Origin: Phyllostachys edulis
Lineage: Eukaryota > Streptophyta > Magnoliopsida > Poales > Poaceae
Direction of reading: 5' to 3'
NCBI GenBank assembly: GCA_036346405.1
Contig: CM070561.1
Span: forward strand, 7,504,834-7,568,833
DNA: 64,000 nt
The translations under genes were made by a program, and so were the position numbers. Below are positions 55,346 through 64,000 of this stretch, piece after piece (positions within the stretch are counted from its first letter, which is position 1; each line of letters begins with the position of its first letter). Below the pieces are notes generated by a model. The model was not told the DNA's origin and searched no databases. It worked only from the letters and a program-made list of their open reading frames with translations.

Positions 55346-55790
55346 TTGCGTAGTGACAAGCCCACACGGGGCAGCTTATCGCAGAGATAAGACCAAAGGA
55401 GACAGCCTTGCGCACTGACAACCATCCTTTCTCTGATCGACATGATAACACTCTACGTCTTTCCTTGCAGAGTAATGTCTTTTCGTTCTAAAAAGCTGGT
55501 GAGGCGATCAGAGTTGTCACTGCATAAAACATCCGTCTTGTCTTGTCACTCTGCAAAGGTCAGTCTCCTTTGGCCTTATCCTTTGTAATGCTACAAGTGT
55601 GGTCTTGTCCTTCTTAAAAAGCGCCCCGTCCGGTCTTGTCCTTTGCATAAGGTCAGTCTCTTTTGGTATTGTCACTACGCAAAGCTGCCCCGTTTGGTCT
55701 TATCTCTGCGCAAAGCAGACAGCCCCATTAGGTCTTGTCATCTACAACCTAACACATTACCCCATCAGGTCTTGGCCTCCCCCCGCGGGC
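55346..55790. promoter_or_regulatory. Upstream region of the GRF gene with repeated GGTCTTGTC boxes
   Basis: Multiple copies of GGTCTTGTC or CCTTATC-like boxes and CTACGCAAAG/CTGCGCAAAG occur in the 450 bp before the TATA box. No open reading frame of interest lies here. A role in expression of the GRF gene is an inference from position. Confidence 0.45.
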
Positions 55791-55797
55791 TATAAAA
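55791..55797 (+). promoter_or_regulatory. TATA box of the GRF gene
   Basis: TATAAAA in a GC-rich surround, 83 bp before the ATG at 55880, with a CA-rich leader between. Confidence 0.6.
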
Positions 55798-55879
55798 TGT
55801 GCAGCCCATACTCTGGAAGGACCACTCGATCCTTCAAACTGTACAAAGAAGAACCTTCTCCGTCATACACTAACATACC

Positions 55880-56488
55880 ATGGCAGACGCCCAGGGACCA
55901 GTCCAACCGGGATCGCCGAAGCAAGACATTCGCATGGAAAGGAGGGAGGACTTCAGCCCTAACTACCGGTTGGTGCCGAACAAGTGTGCCCAACCTAAGT
56001 GGCCGAAATGCGGACACGGGGAGGACGCTATCGTGCAGGTCATAGATGGCCCTTTCGATGGCGGACGACGTTTCTTCCGATGCCCATACTCTGGGGTAAA
56101 TAGTTTTGTTCAGGTTACTTACTGCTAATACATCCTCCATACTAACCATCCCTTACAGCAGATGGCGAAATGTAACTTTACCCGCTGGATCGATCCTCCC
56201 CACGCTTACTATGTTGTGAGGTACGTGGAGGTATTGTGGGATCGAATCTTTGATTTGGAGGCGCAAATTGAAGATCTCAAAGAGCAAAATGATGACCTCC
56301 GCCAACAGATGCAACGCGAGAGGGGCAACGAGGAGGTCGTGAACATAGGAAGTTCCTATGATCCCACATGCTGCTGCGCCAACCCTAGCTGCATATGTGC
56401 GTGCCACTACAACGACGGCCAGCCACGTCCGAGGCGCCCAGCTGGAGAACACTCCATGTGGGTTGTACGAGGCACCTTTCCGTACTAG
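55880..56488 (+). CDS. GRF-zinc-finger/coiled-coil protein of the MULE (two exons)
   Basis: Exon 1 is 55880-56095 and exon 2 is 56159-56488, joined at a GGGGTAAAT donor and a CTTACAG acceptor in phase 0, giving 181 residues. Residues about 45-90 form the finger: KCGHGEDAIVQVID, GGRRFFRCP (end of exon 1), then KCNFTRWIDPP. This is the GRF type with three readable cysteines and the RFFRCP and CxFxRW anchors. A coiled coil follows (RIFDLEAQIEDLKEQNDDLR), then a cysteine cluster CCCANPSCICACH. Both exons are open, unlike the neighbouring transposase and PMD genes. GRF fingers bind single-stranded nucleic acid in other proteins; the role here is unknown. A related but decayed gene lies at 42969-43590. 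Confidence 0.7.
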
Positions 56489-57130
56489 GTCTCGGAAGAT
56501 CTAATTTATTTCCATTCAAAAAAGGCGCCTATGTATCGTAGGAGAACTTCAGTTTATTGCATCGCGCATGATGTTGTTTCTTATGCATGTAACCAAACCC
56601 TGTGCGCCATGTTATTCCAAGCTTTGTTATGAAGTCTATTTTCATTTGCAACTTTAAATCTAAATCGTCTTTTAAGCTTTCAATTCTTCGTAGTAAGGCA
56701 TCCAACAACATGACAAAAATGAGTTCGAAAGTTTACGGTTTGGTCTCGACCACAAACCTATGATTCGATGGGATGTCTCGCAAAGACCTATCATTCCACT
56801 AGGATGTCTATGCATCTTTCCTCACCGGTACTGTCTAGCATACTTTCTACACATCTTTCCACTATGATGTAAACTCATTTTTTTCCAGGATGCATTATGT
56901 ATCACTTCTGGGACACGCTCTAAAAATATTGTAAAGTGTCTAAGGTTTTCAAAGCACAAAAAGATTACAGGTCAATATATTCTATTTACTCTCAGCTAAA
57001 AAGGATGGTGTTATATTTGCTTATGTACAGAGGTCTCTATTTTCAAGTTGTGAATAGAGATATGTTATATGTACATGGCATTATGTACCATCTTCAACTG
57101 TTTTTCATACAAATAGAATCCAAACAAATT
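56489..57130. other. MULE interior, no gene recognised
   Basis: AT-rich 3' flank of the GRF gene up to the right subterminal motif cluster. Confidence 0.5.
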
Positions 57131-57140
57131 GGAATAGCCC

Positions 57141-57426
57141 CTGTCACGCCGTGATACATGGCGTGACAACTGCATCTGTCACGCCAAGAAATAGGGCGTG
57201 ACAATCGGTCTCTGTCACGCCACGAAATAAGGCGTGATGGTTATAACGCTGCACGGCACGCGAGGCTTACTCGCACCTTGGCCACGCCGCCATCGTAGCG
57301 TGATGAGATAGTGTTTAGTCACGCCACCGAGGTGGCGTGGCCAAATGGGTCAGATTTAGAAATAAAGTTCGCGAGGGGTTATTTTTAAAATATAATTAAA
57401 AAAAGGATTAAATAATAAAAAAATTC
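57141..57426. repeat. Right subterminal motif cluster and terminal inverted repeat
   Basis: 57141-57245 has five exact GTCACGCC/GGCGTGAC motifs in alternating orientation. 57321-57426 is the right terminal inverted repeat, ending AATTC before the TSD. Confidence 0.88.
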
Positions 57427-57435
57427 CAAATTATA

Positions 57436-58474
57436 CCTCCACACCCAAGAGGCTAGTAAGCACAAATTAAGGTCTCATAGAATGCCTAAACCAAATTTCC
57501 AGTTTGTAGGATGATATTTATGATGACCTTCAAAATTATCCCAAAAACAATGAGCCATATGAGAATTAATTAAATCAATTGCCTACTTAGGAAATTTAAC
57601 AACAGAGAGCAGATAAATGGGAATGCTTGCCAGACAAGATTGGATAAGAAACCAGCCTACCCCCATAAGAAAGCAACCTGCCCCTCCATCTAGCAATTCT
57701 TTTTCACAATTTTATTCACAATTGATTGTCTATCTTCTTTCCTTAGGTTAGAATAATGGAGGGGAACACCAAGGTATATAAGAGGGAAAACACCTATTAT
57801 ACAACCAAAAGCTTGAGCAAAAGGATTTACATCATCATTATTAACATTGATAGGAACAAGATCACACTTATGAAAGTTTATTCTCATTCCAGACATATGT
57901 TCAAAACAAGTCAGTAGCCACTTAAGATTTCTGGAACTTTTCATGTTTTTTAAAAGGAAAAGTAAAGTGTTATCAGCATATTGGAGGCTAATGACCCCTC
58001 CTGATATGAAACTAGGCAACAAACGTTTAATCTGACCAGCATTTGCAGCCTTTTCAATCATTTTTTTGTAAAATCATCTGCAGCCAAATTGAACAAGAGA
58101 GGAGATAGAGGATCGCCCTGTCTCAAACCTTTCCCTACTTCAAAAAAATGACTATCTTCATCATTGATTCTAATGCTAACTGAGCCTTTACAATTCATTG
58201 TTTTGAGCCAACCAATCCACTTAGAACCAAAACCTCTCTGTCTAAGCTTTTCAAATAAAAAATTCCAGCTAACTCTATCATACGCCTTCTCATAGTGTAA
58301 TTTCAAAATGAAACCCTCATCTCTATTATGATAAGTAGCATGCACAATCTCATGAGCTGTAACTACACTTTCTAATATAAATCTACCTTTAATAAAAGCA
58401 GTTTGATGACAACTAATCAACCTATCCATGACTTGAGACATTCTATTAGTACAAACTTTAGAAAAGATCTTCAA
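57436..58474 (-). pseudogene. LINE reverse transcriptase (broken)
   Basis: The minus-strand frame from 58474 reads NRMSQVMDRLISCHQTAFIKGR, KLHYEKAYDRVSW (usually KLDFEKAYD; the catalytic Asp is His here) and GLRQGDPLSPLLFNLAAD. The next frame from 58061 has SLQYADNTLLFL, where the catalytic YADD is YADN, and ends with IYLGVPLHYSNLRK. The frame changes at about 58060. Both mutations at the active site imply loss of RT activity. Confidence 0.9.
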
Positions 58475-60005
58475 GCTACAATTAATAAGCTAATTGGTCT
58501 GAATTTTTTCAAGTTTCTGGCATCAAGTTCCTTAGGGATCAAAGTTAACATAGCAAAATTGATCCTGAAAATATCTAAGTTGTTTTGTTCAAAATCCCTA
58601 AACATGGCCAACAAATCATCCTTAATTATGTGCCCTAATTTCTGATGAAAAAGAAAAGAGAACCCACCAGGACCTAGAGCACCTTCTGAATAAGAATAAA
58701 AAAAATAGCTCTCTTAACTTCTTCTTCAGAGAAAGCATTTTCTAACATATTATTTTCTTCCTCGGTAATTTTATTACTATCTTCCCAAAAACTATCTTCC
58801 AATTTAACAATAATGCACATTTCATAATCAAATAAATTCTTATAAAAATCTACAACAACTTCTAACATACCTTTTGTATCAAAGACCATACCATTAGCAC
58901 CCTCTAGTTCCACAATTGCCTTCTTCCTCTTTCTCTGATTAGCCACTACATGAAAATATGCAGTATTCCTATCTCCTTCCAGAATGTCTCTCTCTTGTTC
59001 TCTGTCTTGCCTTAATCTCCTCTATCTTCCAAATGGCTTCTAGTTCTTTAGCTACATCTTTCATGCTCAATCTAGCATCTTCAGAAAGCTCTTGAGACTC
59101 AGCCATAATTTCTAACATATCATATTTAGAGATTAAAGCATCTTTCTTTTTCTTATTATTAGCTTCAACATTAATTCACCAACCTTTTATGTTTTTCCTA
59201 ATAGTTCTTATCTTAAGCTGTCAAATGTCTATTGACTTTTACAGTGACAAGGAGCATTCCAAGCTTTGATAACAACATCAGCAAAATCATCCCTCTCAAG
59301 ACAAAAATTTTCAAATCTATTTTTTTTATACTTTTGTTAGTACAAGGACATTCAGTCTCTAGAAGTAAAGGAGCATGATCAATTCCTACTCTAGGAAGAA
59401 TTTTAGCAATAATTAAAGGAAAATGAGCTTCCCAAGAGACATCCACAAAAATTCTATCAATATTAGCATAATTAAAGGAAGAATATTAGCAATAATTTTG
59501 TTCTACCTTTTCCTTTTCCACATCTTTTTCTCTTGTAATATACCTCACTCCATTGGGTATCATCCTCAACATCAGAAACCACATCCATCAGATGCCCTTC
59601 TGAACTCTCATTTATCTTTCAATATTTTCAACAACAGATATCTCAGCCAACATATGATTTTCTGCTATAATCTCACACTCTTTTGGAAAAAAACAACTCA
59701 TGATCATTATCAGCCAAATCTAATAACCTACTTTCTTCAACTTTCTTCATATACTCTATATTTTTCATTTTCTCCTCATCATTACTTCCTAGAGAGATAC
59801 CAACAACATTGGCACTCTCTAACAAAATTCCATTATGTAAAGCAGTAAACAAGTTAAGGAATTTCTATTATTGCCTTCCAGATTTTTTTTGTTGTTGTTG
59901 TAGTTCGTGTGCCTTCTGCATCACTGTTTTATCATCTTCTTTCCTTCTTGTACTCTTCCTACAAGCTTGTAAAGGACCCCATAGCTTACACTTATTAATC
60001 GCTTC
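58475..60005 (-). pseudogene. LINE endonuclease and linker region (broken)
   Basis: The linker before the RT contains ANQRKRKKAIVELEGANG (about 58900). The endonuclease C-terminal part reads FPLIIAKILPRVGIDHAPLLL near 59380, where the usual S-D-H motif is I-D-H. Upstream to about 60000 is mostly disrupted sequence with a few LINE-like remnants. Confidence 0.78.
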
Positions 60006-60008
60006 TAG

Positions 60009-60900
60009 CTACCAAACATCTTTCTCTTGCTTGTCTTCATTCATCTGAACCCTCTCATTCACTTGTTCCTTCGCTGACCCAATCTCAACAACTACATCCC
60101 AAATACCTACTCTATCAGCCACATCATCCTCCATATCATTTTCTCCTCCAATCTCATATTCTAACAATTCCATATTCCTCAACAATTGGTTATAAGTCTT
60201 CTCATCTATTATGTCTTCTTTTCTAGTATAATCCTCCAACATCATCTATTTCCCTTTTTGTTCAACACCCACATCTCTTGGTACTTCTTGATTGCTGACC
60301 ACTATCTGTCAACAATTCATCTCTTGCCCAATTTATTCCATATATATTCATTGCCCATACACATCAGCACAGCTCTTGACTCCTCCATTGCCCCTAGATT
60401 GCCCCTCAGATTTCCTAACTAAAGGTGTTGTATCCTTTCCATTATTGGGGTGTAGAGTTTCCTCTTTGCTCAATCTCCATTCTATCAAATCCTTGATGTT
60501 CTGCTGATCCATTATCTTCATCTAGATCATCTGCATTGTCATCATTATTATCATCCTCATTGTCATCTTGTTGCTGTGGTAAGTGGCTATCTTCTATTTT
60601 AGCAATGAAGTCCAGTAAGGAAATTTTCTTTTGCATCACCATTATCCTACATTCACGGATCTTAAACACGTCCTTAACATCAACTTTAATCCTAGGCACT
60701 TCATAGAAGCTCTTGAATATTTCTGTCCAATCCACCTCTAGCAAAATTCCCAAAGAAGTCCCTATTTTCGCAATGACTTGCCAAGTGCACCATTTTGGTG
60801 GAATACCTCTTACTTGCACCCAAATATCTTGAAGTTCTCCAATAGGCTCAATCTCACCTTCCCATTCTATTTACTTAATGTCCACTCCTTTCTTTTTCAG
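60009..60900 (-). pseudogene. LINE ORF1 (gag-like) remnant
   Basis: VRGIPPKWCTWQVIAKIGTS and a following RECRIMVMQKKIS stretch match the DUF4283-type RNA-binding part of plant L1 ORF1 proteins. An acidic, asparagine-rich segment (DDNEDDNNDDNADD) comes next. Stops separate the pieces, and the start is lost at the copia LTR. Confidence 0.72.
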
Positions 60901-60919
60901 ATTAATAGATGGGTAATCC

Positions 60920-62282
60920 TGTTGGTGATATGCCCTAGAGGCAATCATAGAGATGATTGCATCACGTCTTTGTTTATAAGTTACTAAATAAATGTTATTC
61001 TGTTTCCTGAATGAATCATTGGTTATAGAGATCAACAAGTATGTGACTTGTTGGTGAAGCTCTTTTAACTTATATGATGGCCTTCTAAACGTATCCCTGG
61101 TCGGAACACTAGTGACTTATCGACCAGCACATGTATTGATTGATGACCATGTTTCACTGGTCATGGATATAGGGATATCGAATCAATAATATGAACACAT
61201 GTTAGAGAACATGGTGTTGGATTGACCCCACCTTGAGACACTGTTGAGATTGTTATGATTTTACGTGTCGTCGGTTGGTCTCAAGCAATGATGATGTATA
61301 ATCCTTAGACCTGATATCAGCATGGTTTCCTACATGTGTAATAGTACACTTAGGGGCTGCCAAACGCTACTTTGTAACTGGGTAGTTATAAATGTAGCTT
61401 TCGGGTATGCTATGAAACATGCGGAGGAATGTAACTGGTCGGATATGGGATTTGCCCCTCCTAACATAACAGGAGAGATATCTCTGGGCCCCTCGATGTG
61501 GTCAGATAAAGAAAGTGCATAGCCATGCCACTAATGGTCGAAGTGTTTGACCACGTGAAGTTATCCGTCACTTGATCGAGAAAGTATTGAACAGTCCATG
61601 GATTACATAATATCTCACATGGAGTTCAAACTAGATATCATGAGGCAAAAGGATATATAATACACGAGCAGGTCATTCAGTTCGATCAGATAAGGGCAAG
61701 TCGTATGTAGATACGAGCTAGTCGTAGAATGGTCGAACATGATCACTAACTGGTCGTAAACTAGTCGTAAGGAGTTACGAACTAGTCATGACTATAAACT
61801 GGTCATATAGAGATAAGAGATGGTCGTAAGTGATAAGGACCTACTCGTAGATCATATTGCATTAAGGTTCATCTGATATAATTCGTGTGTATTCAAGAAT
61901 CGTTATGTCCTGCTAGGAGCCGCTAACGACTCGTGATCAGAAAGGAGTTTCCAAGTCACAATCGATTATGCATGAACCTAACGGGTCACACACTTAACGG
62001 GTTGGAACAAATGTGTTCGGATACGATCCGTCATAGACACTATATAAGAAGATGCTTGAGGCTATTGGTAACAACAGAATAAGTTGTTCCATCGAAACCC
62101 TAGCCACTATCTTCTTAAGAGAGCTTTCCCGTGCGACTTGGTGCTAGCACACCAGCGTACGGTGTTCCATCTCTGGACATGTGGATACCGTAGAGACGCT
62201 ACTGTGGTTGCTGTTGCACTTAAAGACGATCCACGACTTCACAAGAAAATCGATTAGTTGCTGGAGAAGACGATCGACTACA
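60920..62282 (+). mobile_element. Truncated LTR of copia family 1
   Basis: Starts TGTTGGTGATATGCCC and follows the LTR at 11769-13333, with more substitutions, up to GACGATCGACTAC, where it diverges at about 62283. About 200 bp of the LTR 3' end is missing and no TSD pair can be identified. Confidence 0.88.
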
Positions 62283-62773
62283 GTGGTTTTTATTGTTCTT
62301 GATATTGGTGGCGAGGACAAAGTTAGCTTGCATTCAGTCTCAAAGGTGGTTCTGTTGAAGTTTCCTTGCCTTTCTTTCTTTGTCCTTTTAGTTACTCTTG
62401 CATGTCGCATATCCAATCGTGATCAGATGGGATTATTTCATGCTTAGAATTTCTTAAATGTGCTGTATGATTAAAAGCTTCTCGCTTGTAATGATTCAAA
62501 TCATGCTATTTTTTCAAATGTCAGTTTCATTATTTTATTGCATGATCCTAGGTCATCTCTTTCTTTGTCGTAAGACGTAACTATTGTCTTTGCACTGCAT
62601 TGGTTTTTCTATCTGTAGAATCGGGCGTTCTGAGCATTGAGTGATCCAGAACTTGCTGTCTCCTGTTAGGCTCAGTGCATGGGCATTTATATCAGAGAAA
62701 TTTTGTTTTCGCCACTAGTTTGTGCATCTCACTTTTGAGAGAGAGAGATATGAAAATAGTATAATACTTCTGT
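62283..62773. other. No gene recognised
   Basis: The first 170 bp are open in one frame but show no known motif, and a pyrimidine-rich CTTTCTTTCTTTGTC stretch could be an intron end. The remainder is AT-rich. Confidence 0.3.
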
Positions 62774-63100
62774 GAGTACGTACTCCCACGTCTCATATAC
62801 TATAGAATCGTATGATGATACCTCTTTATCAATTTGAGTATACTCCAATAATGATTATAAGCTATCCCAAAGTGAGTTCCATGAATTTTTTTTATTAAAG
62901 TCCAGTTTTTATAGCAAAAGTTGTGTATATACTTTTTTTATATATGAAAAAGGGTATATAACAAAAATAAAGAGCTCTAATGGAAATTTTTCAATCAAGC
63001 CACATTAGAGTATCATATAATTGGTATTTAAGTATACTAAAAATGATAAAGAGGTATAATATGGTCATTTAAGTGGTATATTGGAAGTGGGAGTACATAC
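62774..63100. mobile_element. Inverted MITE copy, left arm
   Basis: Runs from GAGTACGTACTCCCAC to AAGTGGGAGTACATAC, with its own terminal inverted repeats. The same sequence lies inverted at 63467-63798 with differences spread along it. Confidence 0.8.
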
Positions 63101-63109
63101 TAGTCCTAA

Positions 63110-63463
63110 GTGGTTGTTTGGATCTAATATAATAGAAATCAGTTTTCATTAAACATGTTTTTCTAGGAATTTTAAGAAAATCAGTTTTAGGTTGTTATTC
63201 ATTAGCATGCATCTATAGAATTCTTTGTTTGGATGACACAAAGCTGGCGAGGTTATTGAGAATTGAGTTCACAGGAAAGTCGTTTTTGTTAAAAACAATG
63301 TAGTACTCGTTTTTCCCAAAACGTGAAAATCTGGATTTACCGAAAACTAGCTTTTGTAATCCGCAAGTTTGTTACATCATCCAAACAAAGCTTTAGGTTG
63401 TTAGGCTCTAAAACTTGTTTAACAAAATCTAGTTTTGGTAAAATATGAGATCCAAACAAGCCT
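63110..63463. mobile_element. Tourist-like MITE, 354 bp
   Basis: Ends GTGGTTGTTTGGATCTAAT and the inverse of AGGCTTGTTTGGATCTCAT are flanked by TAA at 63107-63109 and 63464-63466. It has no coding capacity. Related in its ends to the MITE at 14939-15057. Confidence 0.8.
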
Positions 63464-63466
63464 TAA

Positions 63467-63798
63467 GAGTATGTACTCCCACTTCCAATATACCACTTAA
63501 ACACACATATCATAATTCTTTATCACTTTCAGTATACTTAAATACTAATTATAAGATACTCCAATGCAATTTAATTGAAAAAAATTAATTGAAGCCCTTT
63601 GTTTTTTGCTATATACCCTTTTTCATATATAAAAGAAGTATATACACAAATTTTACTATAAAAAATGAAATTTACTGAAATTGTTTATGAAACTCACTTT
63701 GGGGTATCTTATAATCATTATTGGAGTATTCTCAAATTGACAAAGAGGTATCATCATACGATTTAAGTAGTATATGAGATGTGAGAGTACGTACTCCC
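63467..63798. mobile_element. Inverted MITE copy, right arm
   Basis: Reverse-complement relation to 62774-63100 over its full length. Together with the central MITE it forms a palindromic structure of about 1 kb. Confidence 0.8.
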
Positions 63799-64000
63799 AG
63801 GACTACCATACCATTTTCGTGTGTGTGTTTGTATGGGAACATATCTAGTGCTAAGGTGCTAATATCAATCTTGATCGTTGGAGGTGAGAGCATGCAAGGT
63901 GTTTAATGAAGACGCATTAGAGGTGGAAGAAAGGTAATTAAATGGTTTGGAAGTAGGAGCCCGTATTAATCTTGGTTGTTCAATCTAGATCTAATGATTA
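63799..64000. other. No feature recognised
   Basis: Intergenic sequence to the end of the window with no repeat or frame that I can name. Confidence 0.4.

Larger units (their letters stand above)
45630..57426 (+). mobile_element. Large MULE with transposase, plant mobile domain and GRF genes (11.8 kb)
   Basis: The terminal inverted repeats exceed 100 bp: GAATTTTTTTTATTATTTAA at 45630 and its inverse at 57426, both continuing through CCCCTCGCGAAC and CCCATTTGG. The 9-bp TSD is CAAATTATA (45621-45629 and 57427-57435). It carries, all on the plus strand, a MuDR-like transposase gene, a plant-mobile-domain gene and a GRF/coiled-coil gene, plus a nested Pack-MULE. Frequent stops in the first two genes suggest the copy is no longer self-sufficient. 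Confidence 0.93.
44554..60919 (-). mobile_element. L1-type LINE, split by the large MULE
   Basis: On the minus strand the order is ORF1 (60.8-60.0 kb), endonuclease remnants (about 60.0-59.2 kb), RT (58.5-57.7 kb) and, beyond the MULE, the C-terminal zinc-binding part (45.6-44.9 kb), ending in a short A tract (T tract at 44554-44561). This is the order of plant L1 elements. The MULE insertion leaves CAAATTATA on each side (45621-45629 and 57427-57435). The 5' end is cut by the copia LTR at 60920. Many stops and frameshifts. Confidence 0.88.

Noticed and set aside
1..64000. tRNA, rRNA, bacterial operon or ribosome-binding features
   Set aside because: None was recognised. tRNA-like matches are the retrotransposon primer-binding sites only, and the sequence is eukaryotic with introns and plant transposons.

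Overview
The window is nuclear DNA from a plant, most likely a grass. The evidence is the density and type of transposons (Ty1/copia, Ty3/gypsy, a LARD-like element, CACTA, MULEs, hAT and Tourist-like MITEs), a MULE carrying a plant mobile domain, captured fragments of plant genes (DUF1677 and non-specific phospholipase C), and SDR genes of the plant momilactone-A-synthase-like type. The species cannot be named from sequence alone. Only one ordinary host gene looks intact. Nearly everything else is mobile DNA, much of it nested with exact target-site duplications (TSDs).

Layout. 1-2.1 kb: hAT-like ends and two fragments of an SDR gene. 2.1-3.4 kb: a segment repeated at 35.0-36.1 kb that joins SDR upstream DNA to a copia-type LTR. 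3368-24702: a 21.3-kb insertion, seen precisely because the uninterrupted site survives at about 36.13 kb. It is a LARD-like LTR element on the minus strand with LTRs near 4.9 kb and a non-coding 3.35-kb interior. A non-autonomous CACTA element (5717-14548) sits in its first LTR, and a decayed copia element (5895-13333) sits inside the CACTA. A Tourist-like MITE and a DUF1677-carrying hAT element are further insertions. 24.7-35.0 kb: two overlapping copies of a second decayed copia element flank a gag-only gypsy element (25968-32961), which itself holds a solo copia LTR.

35.0-42.0 kb is the SDR locus, on the minus strand. An intact two-exon gene (37016-38146) has an 840-bp MULE inserted a few bases from its TATA box. 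A sister copy (40672-41794) has lost its last 60 or so codons. Repeated intergenic fragments indicate an old tandem array, with debris at 0.1-2.5 kb.

42.9-62.3 kb: a decayed GRF-finger gene and an L1-type LINE (minus strand, 44.55-60.9 kb) split at an exact 9-bp TSD by an 11.8-kb MULE (45630-57426). This MULE carries a decayed MuDR-type transposase gene, a decayed plant-mobile-domain gene with an acidic tail, and an apparently intact GRF-finger/coiled-coil gene. It also has about 20 copies of a GTCACGCC/GGCGTGAC motif near its ends and in an internal array, a telomere-like tract, and a nested Pack-MULE holding a phospholipase C fragment. I regard this element as the most interesting system in the window. 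A truncated copia LTR and a nested inverted-repeat MITE structure close the window.

The TE proteins would have worked as separate mobilisation systems: gag/pol for retroelements, and transposase acting on terminal repeats for MULEs. Most are broken by stops and frameshifts. All boundaries, TSDs and splice sites were read by eye, and no database search was run.
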